Both the position numbers and the translations under genes were made by a program. 64,000 nt of DNA from Thuidium tamariscinum. Taxonomy: Eukaryota > Streptophyta > Bryopsida > Hypnales > Thuidiaceae. Position 1 is the stretch's first letter; each line of letters opens with the position of its first letter. The notes beneath the pieces were generated by a model. It ran no database searches. It was given only the letters and a program-made list of their open reading frames with translations, and was not told the origin of the DNA. Below are positions 13,901 to 27,015 of the stretch, in pieces. The DNA is taken from contig OX344750.2 in the NCBI GenBank assembly GCA_947034885.2, forward strand, positions 7,298,501 through 7,362,500, read 5' to 3'.

Positions 13901-14835
13901 TTAGAAGAAAAAAAAAGGATATTTTTTATTTTCTTAAAGCCCAGCTGAGAGTATTCTCAAAGCAACCGATTGGTGCAAGAAAATGTAGGATTTTAATTAG
14001 CTGGTTAAGCTAAAATTTCTTCCCGGACTGTGTACACAAGCTACAAATCTACAGACCAGGGGTACTGTATTATACTGTATTACACTGTACATGTACTGTA
14101 CAGATGTGATTGAAAGTGCATCTGTACCCACACTTTTTGAAAGCCAAAACCAATCCAGGCAAGGACTCAGTTGCCTTGCTCATGCCACCTAAGGTAAGAG
14201 GCTCAAAAAGTGACCATCTAAGTGCTGATGTGCCTTTTTCATGTATCTCCTGATATGGAAATATTTTTAGTTTATTTTTCAGTGAAAGAGAAATAGATGA
14301 GGAATGTAACACAAGTCGTTTCAATTTTTTTTTGAAGCATCATTGAATTAGTTATGAATTTTCAAACACAATCTGTTATAGGTCCCTATATGTGATCATA
14401 GGCCTTTGGAAACCCATCTATGCATAGTTTGAAAAAAAAACTAGGCCTTGTTCAAAAGCTAACATTGCAAAATGTATAAAGCAATGGAAATGGTTTCTAA
14501 AAGCATCGCTTTCTACATTTGAAATGAATGCTTGAATTAGTCATTATTTTAGATTTTTTAGTACTTATAAGAAGGTAGTTGAACAATGAATTTTTATTTT
14601 CAATTAAATTAACAAACACCTAGCCACTTAGTTAGGACTTAGAAATGAACCTAGTGTGGCTCTTAAACCATTCATTGAAGAAGTAAAGACATGTGTAATC
14701 AAGTTCTATTGTCTATTGTAATTTATAGTTCATTTTTCCTTGGTTCAAGTATTCATTTCATAGCCCCTTTTGCATGGTTGAAAAATACTTGGTCCGTTTT
14801 AGAGCCCTCTCCTATACTCCCTTTGTCCCACTAAC
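10971..14835. other. AT-rich gene-free DNA
   Basis: No exon with a recognisable product on either strand. Low-complexity TATA/GATA-like stretches occur around 12495-12565. The only structured object I could define is the family A element at 13132-13698, listed separately. Confidence 0.6.
13132..13698. mobile_element. TTAA-type non-autonomous element, family A (second copy)
   Basis: Same orientation and internal order as the copy at 10492-10970. It shares AACATTTTGACAAGTTGTAT, ATTGAAAGATTATAATGTTT, CTCCAAGATTTAGTG and AATAGCAACTTG. It ends CATTCAGGGG then TTAA (13695-13698). The left end (CCTCAAAATGCC near 13132) is degenerate and its position approximate. Confidence 0.7.
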
Positions 14836-15439
14836 TTAACCCTGGCCTAAGCGTCACAAACCAAACAGCTCCAAGCATGGGACCATTCTTAAAAAAGCAA
14901 CATAACTTGAATTTAAATTGATTATTGCATTCCTTCCCATACAAATCTATAGCCAATAACATCATTAATCTAGACTCATTTCTTTTGGAGAAATTCACCA
15001 TACAAATGCAAACATTATAAGGTTTGATGGACCCAATCTCTCACAATCAAAGGTCTAAAAAACATCCTCTATGATGTTCAAGGATTAATAACCTCTAAAA
15101 ATCTTTCCCTTAAGGAATTAACTATATTTTTAGTCATAATGCCACTAATACATGCATCCAAATATGAATAACCCATCTCTTATATCCATGCAAAATCTCT
15201 AGCTTATGTACTATTGTTTAAACCTTAAACATTATTGGAAGGCTGGGTTCATCAAACCTAATAATGTTTGCATCGATACGATGGATTTCTTCCAAAGAAA
15301 TGAGTCTAAATTGATAAGGCTGTTGGTTGTAGATCTATATGGTGAGAAATGCAATAATCAATTCAAATTCAAGTTATGTTGCTTTTTTAAGAATGGTCTC
15401 ATCTTCAAAGTTGTTTGGTTTGTGATACTTAGGGGTTAA
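14836..15439. mobile_element. TTAA-flanked fold-back element with roughly 200-bp inverted arms
   Basis: The element lies between TTAA at 14836-14839 and TTAA at 15436-15439. The arms (about 14840-15050 and 15230-15435) are inverted copies. Shared blocks include CACAAACCAAACA, CCATTCTTAAAAAAGCAACA, TTGATTATTGCATT, TTTAGACTCATTTCTTT and GCAAACATTAT. Termini are CCCTGG and AGGGG. There is no transposase reading frame. The 77-residue frame at 15206-15439 lies in the right arm and is not a gene. Confidence 0.75.
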
Positions 15440-16240
15440 GCCCCAAAAATGCATGTAGAAAGTATGATATTTGAGCATATTTTGTTATCTTGCTTGCTCT
15501 ATTATTTTAGATGATTTAAAAATCATAGAAACAATGAGATTTTAGAAACATGTTGCCCAACCTAAATGTAAACCTGGCCCACTTAATGATTAAAGTTTCA
15601 TAATGCTAAAGTGGTCACTAAATGCATTGTCAACATCATTGTTGGGAAAGCAATAAATATAAGGTGCCTCATATGGGCAAAGCCAAGTTAGCAAGGCTAG
15701 AGGATTGTTCCCAAATTGTTTAACTAGCCCCCCACAAGGTTGTTCAATACAACAAACACTTACTATACACTCCCTTTGTCCCACTAAAAGCTTCCAAAAC
15801 TCTTCCCCTTAAGAAATTAACTATGTTTTTTATCAAAGTGCCAAAAATACATGCATTCAAGAATGAATAACCTATCCCTTAAATCTATGCAAACTTTGGA
15901 GCTTAGGCACTATCATTTAGGCATCCAAAATACAAGTTAAAAGTATGAAATTTGACATATTTTAAAATTGTTGCCAACTCTATCATTTTAGATGATTAAA
16001 AGGGTGGTGAATACAATAGGATTCTAATAACATGTTCCCCAGTTTAAGAATAAAAAAAGTAGCCCACTTTATGATCAAATTTTAATAGTGTCCAAATAGT
16101 CACTAAACAAGTTGTGAACACTACTATTTGACAAAGCAATCGGTACAAGGGGACTCAATTTGCCATTTCAGGCCAAGCTTGCAAGGCCAATGCCATGTTT
16201 TTAGATTGTTTCACTTACCCCCATAAGGTCATTCAACACA
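15440..16240. repeat. Diverged tandem duplication
   Basis: About 330 bp at 15440-15770 recurs at about 15920-16240 with many changes. Shared order: GTATGA-ATTTGA-CATATTTT, ATTTTAGATGATT, AACATGTT-CCC, AGTAGCCCACTT-ATGAT, GTCACTAAA, TTGTTCAA/CATTCAAC. A linked block (TCCCTTTGTCCCACTAA and AATTAACTAT) also recurs, at 14818-15140 and 15770-15840, but there the first copy is interrupted by the fold-back element. Confidence 0.65.
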
Positions 16241-19204
16241 ACATTTCCTATCTCTATCAGATGAAATTCATATAGATAGAGAATCCCCCAAACATCTTGT
16301 CGAGAAATCATGTATCTTCAAATAATTAGGGGAAAGGGTCTCTAATTTCATGTATGAGAGGTGAGATAAGGAACTCAAAGAACACAAACCATATATTGAT
16401 TTCACTCAAGATCTTTAACTTATATTAATAGCTCTAGCATGTACTTGTCATGTTGCCTTGTGCTAGTATTGTTTTCATAAGAGGATTTTTGGGCCCCCAA
16501 AAGACTGTTTCAGGGGGGGTCCTTGAAATTGTTCCCACTGTTGTAGACCAGCCCCCTGTTGGTCTGAATTTTTGAATTTTGAAAAGAAAAATTAAAATTT
16601 TTTTTCCCAAATTTTTTTGAATGTATTAAAAAGTAAAAAAATGATTTAAAAAATATTTTTAAAATATTGAATATTTAATTAAAATTAATAAATAATTAGT
16701 ATTTTTTGATGTGGCAGTCGCTCGGCCACATCAACATTGCATTCCCAGAGTTCCTAATGCATTCCCAATGTTTGAAAACTCGCAGTCTCATAAACCAGCT
16801 AGAAATCCTCTTATGCTTTTATTGTTTGTCATATTCTTCTTGCCTCATTACTACCTCACTCCTAACCTCTACAAGACTAAGGCCATTTTTTTTGTCAAAA
16901 TCACTCAAAATTGTTATTTTTGTTGCATTCATCTATGAAATTAAAAAAATCATTTATTTAGAATGTAATCATAGGAACTTATACTTAACTTATTTGAGAT
17001 CAGGTGGTAAAATTTTCATGGAATTTGATTCTATAGATTGGAATATAAGAGGATTTTTCAAGGTGCTAAGAGACTGTATTAGTTCCATTCCCCAATTTGT
17101 GAACTAGTCACTATTGGTCAAATTAAAAAATCATTACAAAAACAATTTAAAAAATAAAAAATAATTATCTGAGCCATCAAAATTATTCTTTCAAGAAAAT
17201 GTTGTAATTTCCCCAAAAAATATTTTGTCTATAACTTTCTCATTAATAGTTCAAATAGAATGAATCAAAGCTTCAAATGTACACAAAAATATACTATTTT
17301 AAGAAATTAAGAAAATTTATTTTGCTACCTACATAGTTCAATTTCGATTTTTTTATAATGTAACTTTTGCTTTTGAGCACTAATTGAAATAAAAATTATA
17401 TCAAACATGTAGTTTGTTTTGTTTTGTTTTTGTTACATTGAGATCTCCTAGATCGTGCGTCCCCCAATCGCGTGCTTGGTACCATCGGAAAGCTCTTAGC
17501 AAGGAGGGGTGCACGGGCTTGGCTTCATGGCGTTTTGAACTATGATGTGAAAGTTATTGAATCTCAAAGTTTTTATGGTTCTCAAAAATTAGAAAACTAC
17601 TTTTACTCTAGTTCCGGCTGTGGCATCGGCATAGGGCCCACTAGTTTCTATGAAGCTAATCATTTTTTCTATCTTGTAAGAAAATTTCAAAAAGTTTCAT
17701 CAAAAATTGAAGTCATAGGACCCTACTTGATATCCATTTGGTCCCTTGAGAGGACAACAATCCTTTAAAGGTTAAAGAAATTGTAAACTTGTAAGGAAGA
17801 ACTAGTAGGGCTCTCATTCTCCATCCCCATCTTTCTTCTTCCTTCATATAGGAATAGGAAAGCCCTTCCTGGGGCTGCTCAATATATGTCAATATATTGA
17901 ATGAGACTTAATTCAATATTGCTATTAATGCAAGTAGCTAGTGTGCTTGGATTTGAATATTAAATATTGGGCCTTGAGTTTGTTGGTGCCAATCTGCATT
18001 GGTTAACAATTAATGTTATGAACAATATGAGAATGTTATATGTAGTGATATATTTCATCTTATTGAAGGGCTAAAATTGTTGCATCACTTCAGAATTGCA
18101 GGATGCTACAGCTTGTTTTCAAACAAATGAATGTACTTTTTAACGAATACACAAAGTTTCCATCCATACTTAACCCTAGAGCACTTTGATGTCCAATTTT
18201 TGGACAATGTACAAATTCAAATTCAAATTTCTTCCTCATTACAAATTGGATGAAAGTCATCTTTATTTTTAGAGATACTTCATAAAGTTGTGGTCCTATC
18301 CAAGGGTTGGATTTGGTATTACTAAAGCACCTATTTTTTTTAAATTACAAATGTGGAGGTATGTCAAGTGGTTGACTTGGGTTCACTTTAGTTCAAACTT
18401 AGAATTGCAAAAATGAGGTTATAGAATCAAAGAACATAAAAATTCCAAAAAATCACCATGTCAAGAGAACTTCATTTCAAATCCTTTCCAACAAAATTTA
18501 CTCTAGAAATGACAATATTTTGCTTGTAATTGAATTTTGAAGGAATTTTGAATTTTCCCTTTCATAAATTTATAGAAAAATATTAGTGATAGCATTGACA
18601 AATCTAACCTTATGGATAGAATCTTAAATTCAAACTCTACAACTTTTATATGCATCACAATTCCAAAATATACTTCCAAATAGCTCTCTATAATGTTTCT
18701 TCTTCTGAAATCATCAAAATCTGGTGATGAATCCAGACTAAAGAATTTCGTCTTGTTCATGGATGAAACTAGCTTCATCTCCCCGACGGGAATGGCCGCA
18801 TAGTCCTCTCAAATAGATGAATAAACCCATCTTGATCTGGAGGTGGAAAAGCCTCCCAATGCAGAGAATGTGGGGGGAACAGCACTCTGGCTTTTGATTG
18901 ATTGCATTCTCTTTAGGTGCGCAAGTCCTTTGCCAATGGGGAACTAACTTAGAAAGAAATTTGGAGGTCCAAGAAGGGGATGAAAAGGGAGAGGCCTGTG
19001 TGGCGATGATGCCGTCCCCAGTGAGCGGAAGATAAGGAGCTTGGGGTGGATGGCGGATGGTCCTCTGGGACCCAGGGCCAACACTCCCTCTAGTTCATCT
19101 CCGTCAGAAACAGCCTCATCTCGTGCTTCTCTTGCTACAACGTGGAGTGAGTCGCAGCAGCAGTAGGAGCAGCACAGACACAACAGCAGGAAGAAGACGG
19201 AGTC
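16241..19204. other. AT-rich gene-free DNA upstream of the H-protein gene
   Basis: No gene recognised. A lone CCC-type end next to TTAA (18170-18173) begins TTAACCCTAGAGCACTTTG, but I found no matching right end. The reading frames at 16706-17107 and 17472-17768 have AT-rich, low-complexity translations and no family signal. The last 400 bp should hold the H-protein promoter. Confidence 0.5.
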
Positions 19205-20682
19205 ATGGCGCTTCGACAGGCAGCAGCACAGGCAGCCACCTTACTCAGGTTGAGCACAAGGCCTGCCGCCTCGGAGAGTCTCTGGGTGTCGCTTTCCAGG
19301 CGTGGGATCTCCACAACCCACTTTGCGGCCTCCGAGGGTACTTGCCATTACATTTCTTGTGCATTGCGGTTTGTTATTTAGCAAGGATTGGGTGTTTTCA
19401 GTACAATTGTTGGCAGTGTTCGTCATGGCTTGACGTTTGTGTTCGTTACCCAAATGCTCGTCGGCACATTTCACGCATTCTTACGTTTGGTGTGTTTCGT
19501 TCGCCGTTGACAATCTTCGGAATGTATCGATTAGCAAGAATTTGTATCTGTACGAGTGTCTTAGTTGTTGCTAGAGATGGCCATGGCTGGAAGTTTGTGT
19601 TCGCTACCCAAATGCTCGTGGGCACATTTCATTGCATTTTGCACAGTCTTTACATCTGGTGCATTTTGCTCGCCTCTGACACTCTTCGGAATGTATCGGT
19701 TAGCAAGAATTTGTATCTGTTTGATTGTGTTGGCTGTTACTAGAGTTGGCGATGGCTTGAAATTTACGTTCATTTCCTAGATGCTTCTTGTTGAGTGCCA
19801 TAGCATGGAAGAGATTTTGTCAGAATGACGTATTGGTGACTGGTTGCAGAGGTGCGGGAGGGGCTACATTACGCCGAATCGCATGAGTGGGTGAAGGTGG
19901 ACGGCGACATTGGTACCGTCGGCATCTCGGATCACGCCCAGGTATGATATTCATATTGGGTTTTAGTGACATATTTCGTTTGCTTTCTAAGATTTTATTT
20001 ATTTAATTTTTGGCTATGGCCATGATTATTTATCGATTATTTATCGATTCCTGGTTCTTGCAGCAAGCGTTGGGGGATATTGTATTCGTGGAGTTGCCGG
20101 AGGAAGGATTGAATGTGGAGGCCCAGACCAAAGCGAGCAGCGTGGAGAGTGTGAAAGCTGTGAGTGATATCTACAGCCCTGTCAGTGGCACCGTTGTGGA
20201 GATCAACACGTTGCTTAACGACAGCCCTGAAACAGTAAGTCTTTACAATTGGTATCTTTCCTTGTGCATACCCTATTTGATTCTCTGACGAATCTGAGTC
20301 TTTCGAGAATTGTCTCCTGGAGAAAAACTCCACAGTCGTTTGACCTGCAAGCGCTAGTTCTCTGTATTCAAGTTTGCACAACTCTAGGAGAAAGATGTAG
20401 TACGTGACACAAAATAACTTGCTGCCACAGACTCTGAATCCTTCTTTGATGAAATGCGGTATTTTGACTCATAGATGGTCCACTTCTTGAGAGTTGACTG
20501 CGACTCAAGACCAAATCTGCAAAGTTTTCTTCTAATGCTTGCATGTTTTTTCTCCTTCGCAGGTTAACAGTAGTCCCTATGAAGACGGTTGGTTCTTCAA
20601 GGTGAAGTTAGATAAGGGTGTTGGTGACCACTTGATGGATGCTGCGAAGTACAAGGAATTCCAAGATGGAGGTGACCACTAG
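19205..20682 (+). CDS. GDCH: Glycine cleavage system H protein, mitochondrial
   Basis: Exons 19205-19337, 19850-19941, 20064-20234 and 20563-20682 join in phase to 171 residues. The start [16 protein letters not shown], with an Arg/Ser/Ala-rich first 40 residues, looks like a mitochondrial presequence. The mature part begins near [20 protein letters not shown]. Then come [24 protein letters not shown] and the lipoylation site [19 protein letters not shown], where K106 is the lipoyl lysine. It ends [21 protein letters not shown] protein carries the aminomethyl group between the P, T and L proteins of glycine decarboxylase, the photorespiratory step in plants. Nothing needed is missing, so I take it as functional. 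Intron 1 contains the tandem repeats listed below. Confidence 0.97.
19373..19760. repeat. Partial tandem repeat in intron 1 of the H-protein gene
   Basis: Two and a half units with a period of about 155-170 bp. TTAGCAAGAATTTGTATCTG occurs at 19531 and 19700, with a diverged form (TTAGCAAGGATT) at 19377. ACCCAAATGCTCGT and GGCACATTTCA recur about 160 bp apart, as does CTTCGGAATGTATCG. The repeat keeps one frame open for 228 codons across exon 1 and the intron; that reading frame is an artefact. Confidence 0.85.
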
Positions 20683-23600
20683 CCCATGTATAGCAGGCTA
20701 AATGACTAGAATCATGACAGGGTCATTGTGTACAAATTGCCTTACATATGTGGATTTAATTGCCTCATATGTCATGTTTTGCATATTTAAATTCTGGTCA
20801 ACTCATTTGGAAAGTCAACATGTCTTCTATCTCTCCACATTGTTAAGATGAATTCCATTAAAATTGCCTGAAATTGGTCACCAGAACTCCGAGGCTGGAA
20901 CAGGAAATGCTTTTCACTTGTGATGGGTACACTGATTCCATGCTACTTGGTTGCATATATATGCTTTCGGAATTGAAAAGAGATGATCCAAAGTTCTAAG
21001 TTTACATAGTTTGTGAATCTTGTTTATGACTTTGAGTTTGATGAAATGGCATCTAGTTTGAGGATTGCATGATATTGGACAGAGTTCTATGTCTTCTTTC
21101 CCTTGGCCCTTCTATTAGGAATTTGCAAGTTTTTTTGGGGGGGGGATACAAGTACTAGTATTTTAAGTAGGGTGATGCAGTTTTTTATGCAGAAAATTTG
21201 GTTTATGGAAGGTGTGATTTGAATGGAATCAGATCTGTTTCCTGATCTCTGCTTCCACCTTTTACTTTATATTCAGAGTGTGCTATGAGAGCTTGGAAGT
21301 TTGCTATTGAATGTTTTGTCATACTGTAATCTCCTGCTTAATGCATATATAACTGATTTTTCAATTTTTATAGTTGGAATGGGATAAGGTTGGATCACTT
21401 CAAATCAAGCGTGTTTCACAAAGCATGTCCTAAAGTATCGAGAGAAAAAGTAGATGCTTGTTGCACGATGTGTAATAAGAAATATTGAAAATAGAATATT
21501 GAAAAATTTTGAAAAATTTTCAATTCAATTTTGACCTCTTCTAAGTTGTTCATGTATTTGATGTAATTTATCTTTATGTGGTAAAGAATAAAAGATTCTT
21601 CACACAACAATGGTTTTTAGAGAAATTTGGTTTTAGATGATACGGAGTACTACTTTATGTATTTATTGATTTATTTTAACCCCTAAATGCTTGACGTACC
21701 AAAACTTGGTGTTTGCAAAACTTTGAAGTCAAATAAAATCTAATCAAGTTGCTATTTTGAGTAGTTAATAATTTTGGAAAGCTCTTTTTGAAGTCTAGTT
21801 TTAGTGCCAAAAATCTGATTTGGAAAATAAATGATAGTGATTTGTCTATTTAAGATTTTGTACAAGGGTACCCATTGCAATCTTGACTTTCCACACTGTT
21901 CAGAGCTCTTGAAAATGAGCCTCAAATATACTAGATCTTGGAGAAAAAATCACATTCAAAATTCATTTACAAAAACGGCAGAGTAGATTTTGAGAAGCCA
22001 TAAAATAATTGAAATTATGCTTCTTAGGCCTCTTAACCTCATATGTTTTTGGTCACCAACTTTTTGTATTTGACTTGCAAAAAGAGGATAGAAAGACTTC
22101 ACATTACTTTTGTAGTTTTAACACCCTCATGGTCAAAGATTATAATCTTTCACTTGTAAGTCGTATTGTTGTATTTTCTTTACCTAAGTCATCCCTAACA
22201 TGTCTAATTTGAGTATGTACGGTTACAATTAAAAAAAAATTGATACAACTTATTAAAATGTTGACATTTTGTTCAATTTAGACCAAATTCCAAGAAGCTC
22301 AAAATAAGCCTTGGACATTTAGGGGTTAAAATTCAAATAAAACCCATACATTGAAGAATGGGTATTAAATATTAGAAAGTGATTGTAGAACTAATATCTT
22401 GTACATATATTTCCACTTAAGACTTAGGTCTACTAAAGTAGAAGTATTTATAGATAAGTATTTCAATAAATTAAGTATATTGTAGATAAGTGTTACTTCA
22501 ATTAAAGTGAACTTAAAGAGAGTTATATATATTTTTATAATGGACTAGTGGTTGGTGCTTGCTATGCTATGCAATCATCATTAGAATTTAGAAAATTGAT
22601 ATCATGAAAGTTCAAATCTCACAAAAGTACTAAATCATAGAAGCACAAAGAAGCGTTAAGTCAAGAAAACCAATGGATTTGCTACCTCTATTATATCTTC
22701 TTGTAGATCCTCTTTAATATCACCTTCATTGCAACAAATACATTATTTTTATAATATCACTGTTTGTAAAAAGTGATATTACAAAAGTGATTGCAAATTG
22801 CTACTCCTTTTCTGTAATATCACATTGTGTGATAATAAGATTCATGATTGAAAACATTCTTATAAAATACTTAAAATAATTATTTTAAGGACCTATTGAA
22901 ATCAATATCATGCATTCTATTCAAATATATCAAAATTTCATTGATATGTGATATCAGTGATTTTTTTTTCAATATAAAGAAATCTGGATTAGGGCTCCAG
23001 GTGAGTTGTAAGTGATTGAGGTTAGGCGCCTTAGAAAAAAAATTTGGTGCAAAATTTGGCTCCAAGTTAAGAATGAATGTGAGTAATATGGCACCAAAGC
23101 TAAACCTGAGGAAATATCTCTTGGCAATTTTGCAAAATAGGGTGACAAAGTTTCGAAGAGTGGTGCAAAATGAATTAGGAAGACTGCAACTTACAAGTAG
23201 AAAAATTCCATTTTTTGATTACATAGCAACATCAAAATGAAATTGCCACAACTCTAAAGTTTGAAATGATCTCTACAACAAAAATGCAACCTCAAAGATT
23301 GCAATTGCTAGGAAAAGTCAAGCAAAATCCATTTCTAATTTCTTACCAATAGACAAAAAAAACATGGTGATATGACACATGTGGCTACAATCTCTATTAA
23401 TCTTAACAAAATTGGTGTAATTTAGGCTATGCCAAATGAAAAGTTGTTGAATCAACCACTCTACAGGTGGCGACAAGGTTGCATACTTCAAGAGTCATTA
23501 TGGAGGGAGTGGCTGCAAGGGTGTGATCAAAAATCTGAATCTGGCTTTTTTAACTTTTTTATCACCAAATTTTTCTAAGGACTTGGTGCAAGAGATAAAT

Positions 23601-24417
23601 ATTTGGTGCTTTTAGGCTGTTTATCACCTAAAAAAAACACCCTAATGTGATATAGTGAATGCATAGCATACGAAGCACCAACCCCTAGTATTAATGGTAG
23701 CATTTGTGACATTAGAGAGGGAGTTATGATTTTAGTAGTATGATGATGATTTTCTTACAATTCTGAAATAAAAACTTGAATAGATCCCTATTCAATTTAG
23801 TAGACCTTCTTTTTATCATTTATGAATAGGATGAGTTTTATAGATATTAATAGTGCTTTGTAAATTTTATTTTTATCAATATCACAATATCTTTTTCTTT
23901 TCCTTTTTTTAACCTTAGAGCATATAGAAGCATGTTTAGAATTGACGATTTGGGAAGAATCATTATAAAGTCCTATTTGGAAGAATATTTTGGGATCAAA
24001 ATACTAACAATAGTTGTAAATTTCGAGTTTTAGATTCCATCTGTATGATTAGATTCCCCAATACTTTCACCAATATTTTTCTACAAATTCTTAACAAGTC
24101 GGATGCCAATATTTTGAGCACCTGATCGACCTTCTGGGCCGACACTGATATCATCCAAAATCCACAATCTTCGTACATACCTGACCAAATTACTTAAATT
24201 TGTGATTTATATCTCCAAATCTACCGCCAGAAACTGTTCATCCTGTGAACATATCGTCCATTGTGGTCGGATTCCTCTGATTGAGAGGTGTGCATGCTCT
24301 GGTTCGCTGTTTCGCACCTTCAATCGTTAGCAATCGGATGGAAGTCTGTGATCGCCTTTCGAGATTTCCGACTTCCGAATTTGAGGAATGTGGTTACGTT
24401 GGAAAAGAAACGTCGGC
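20683..24417. other. Intergenic AT-rich DNA
   Basis: 3' flank of the H-protein gene, then repeat-derived DNA. It holds the family A element at 21676-22329. The rest (22330-24417) shows no exon I can support. Confidence 0.55.
21676..22329. mobile_element. TTAA-type non-autonomous element, family A, most complete copy (inverted)
   Basis: The 646-bp body (21680-22325) lies between intact TTAA sites at 21676-21679 and 22326-22329. Termini are CCCCTAAATG and CATTTAGGGG. Read on the minus strand, it matches the copies at 10492 and 13132 along its length. It has no transposase frame. Confidence 0.85.
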
Positions 24418-24860
24418 AGGTATCTTTTGAGGTACTGACATTGGAAGTTTGGATTTCTGGAAAAGAACTGGGGTTGTTTTCTTAATCCTTCGATTTGCTT
24501 TTTGCTAGTTGTGCAAATTTTAGGTCAATCAAGAGTTGCAGCGTTTCCTGCGATAATCATAAGCATCTGAGGTATTGAAAGAGAAATTTGGATCACTAGA
24601 AGAGAATTGAGATTGTTATTTCTTAAATCCTGCATTTGCGTTTTGCCAATTATGCAAATTTTAGGTCAATCGAGAATTTGTAATACATTTTCTGTGTCTC
24701 CTGCGATAATCATACACATCTGAGGTATTGAAAGAGAAATTTGGATCACTAGAAGAGAATTGAGATTGTTTTCTAAATCCTTCTTTTTTTCCTTTTTGCT
24801 TACCGGGCAAATTTTAGGTCAATCTAGAATTTGTAACAGCTCTTCACTTTTTTCTGCGAT
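24418..24860. repeat. Three tandem units of about 140-155 bp upstream of the BTB gene
   Basis: GCAAATTTTAGGTCAATC occurs at 24513, 24653 and 24807. GGTATTGAAAGAGAAATTTG and GGATCACTAGAAGAGAATTG occur twice each, and CCTGCGATAATCATA occurs twice. The array ends about 330 bp before the BTB start codon, in its promoter or 5' leader. Confidence 0.85.
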
Positions 24861-25187
24861 TAGCAACAAATTTGAATCTTTCGATGTTGTTTTTACTCCT
24901 GGTAGATTTGTTGATTAATGTGACTCGATTTTACTGCAGCAGTTGGCTTCTGAGGAAATGGCTTAATTCCTAGAGTGAGTGAAATTGCCATTGATGATAG
25001 GTTACTGCAAATTGAGCTATATCAAACGTTTTTTTCCTCTCTCAATTTTAGGGTTTGGGGCTCTGCAATTTAATGAAGGTTGTCTGGAGTTCGCACAGGT
25101 TAACGTTGAGACGTTCATGATGCCCCTTGGTAGAAACGTATATACATTTTTGTGATGAGATTTGATTAGATCTCGGGAGCTTCCAAG

Positions 25188-26980
25188 ATGGTGAGCTTCG
25201 AATTTGCATATAACAATCCTCTCTTCTCTGACCGGATTCTTCAAATGGAGGTGCCTCCTTCCGTAGATCAAGCTTTTGAGGTACTACTCATGACCTCAAA
25301 ATTCTCCATTTAATGGTATTGCGTTTTTCAATTACTTCCGCTGTTGAGTTTTTGTTTGATTTTGAGCTCTGCGAGTGACATCAAGAGACGCGGTTGTGAA
25401 TTGCCCTTTTAATTACGGCTTTCCTTCATGACACATTCAGCAATTGTTTTCGCATGTCTGGGAGGAAAATGAAAACCCTAATGACTGAGTTAGTCATTGT
25501 GGACTAGGTTGTGGAGAAGAGCCAGGAGCTCGACGCTGAGATGAAAGAAGTCGAACCTGGCGCTTCAATCACAAGTGCAGTGGAGAAGCTCCATGTCAAT
25601 TCTGCCATCTTGGCTGCACACTCTGACTACTTTATGAGAATGTTCTCTAATGGCATGAGTGAGTCGAGCTCTGGAGTTGCCATTGTACACGTTAATGAAC
25701 AAGGTATGTTCTTGACGAAAATCAATTCTATTATAAGAGGTAAGGTAGAGGATATTCTTTGCGTCACTTTAAGCATTTTATCATATTTAGAAGGTGATTT
25801 TATAGAGAGCTTTGGGTACCAGAGTCAAATCTGTTGAGATCGGATTTTGGTATCACTATGTATGAGTTCTTATGCAATATCAAAGTGGGAGGTTGCAGAC
25901 CACTATAAGTGAAAGCAGACAACCCCATTTCCATATCAGGGACCATTGACATTTATAGCCAAGTCATGCTTAAGCCACTTGCTAATATGTCCTACCAAGT
26001 GTAAGAATATATGAGTTGCTGTCGGTCATTATAGGAGGTGGGATCAGGTGCTTAGCAACTTTTAGTGTTCTGTACCTTATAAGGTTGTTCATGAAGTGTG
26101 TACACTTACTGGTGTGCGGAATTAGTTCCCCACCTTATCATGCAGGTTGAACATGAACCCTAATGTTGCATCCCTGTTGAAATCAAATTCACAGAGAAAT
26201 TTGTCCTCCAGCAGCTCATCCAGTACATGTACACGGGGCGGCTGCCGGAACCTCTTAATGTGGAAGGCACAATCACGCTCCTCTGCTTAGCAGATCGGTT
26301 TGCCATCTCGTCATGCATGGAGCCTTTAGCGAAGGTTTTGAAGCGGTTCCCAAGCACGTCGAGCGATTGTCTACTTGTTTTGGGCCTGCCAGAGTCCTTG
26401 AAAGCTGAGCGATCGGTTCAACCTGTGGTTGAGCAGTGCCGCAGTTATCTTGCTTCGCAGTTTCAGGCATGCATTTGTTGGCAAACTTCTCGAAAATTCC
26501 TCAAGTTTCCGACCTAGGTTCAGTTCTTCATTTTCGGATTGACTTGACATCATACCTAAGCATCATTAACTGAATTATGAGCGTACTTGAATTGTAACCC
26601 TGTGACATTTGTTTAGCTAAGTTTCTTGCTTTGCATTTCAGGACATATCATCAAAGAAAGGGGACTTTTTATTATTATCGATTGAGGGGGTGAAAGTAAT
26701 TCTCGACAGTGATGCCCTGATGGTTGCCTATGAAGAAGAGGTGTTTCAAATCTTCCTGGATTGGATTGATGCCAATTGTCAAACTGCGAACGAGAAACAA
26801 ATCGCGGTCGAGGAAGTTGCTGGTGTGATCCGATTCCCGTGGATGATTGGTGACTATCTAATCGATGTTGTGTCGACAAATCCTCAAATGCACAGTGCAT
26901 ATTGCCAGGTTGAGATCAAATTCAATTTATCTCCAATTCAAATTTCTGAATTCGTTAGCTTGTCTGCAATGTGGATGGGC

Positions 26981-27015
<35 letters not shown>

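Noticed and set aside
19057..19743. 228-codon plus-strand ORF over the H-protein start
   Set aside because: It is out of frame with the clear H-protein exon 1 and is kept open by intronic tandem repeats; the translation has no family signal.
13695..22329. Family A elements as PIF/Harbinger elements with a TTA/TAA duplication
   Set aside because: The flanks are TTAA on both sides; a 3-bp reading gives TAA on one side and TTA on the other, which is not a direct repeat.
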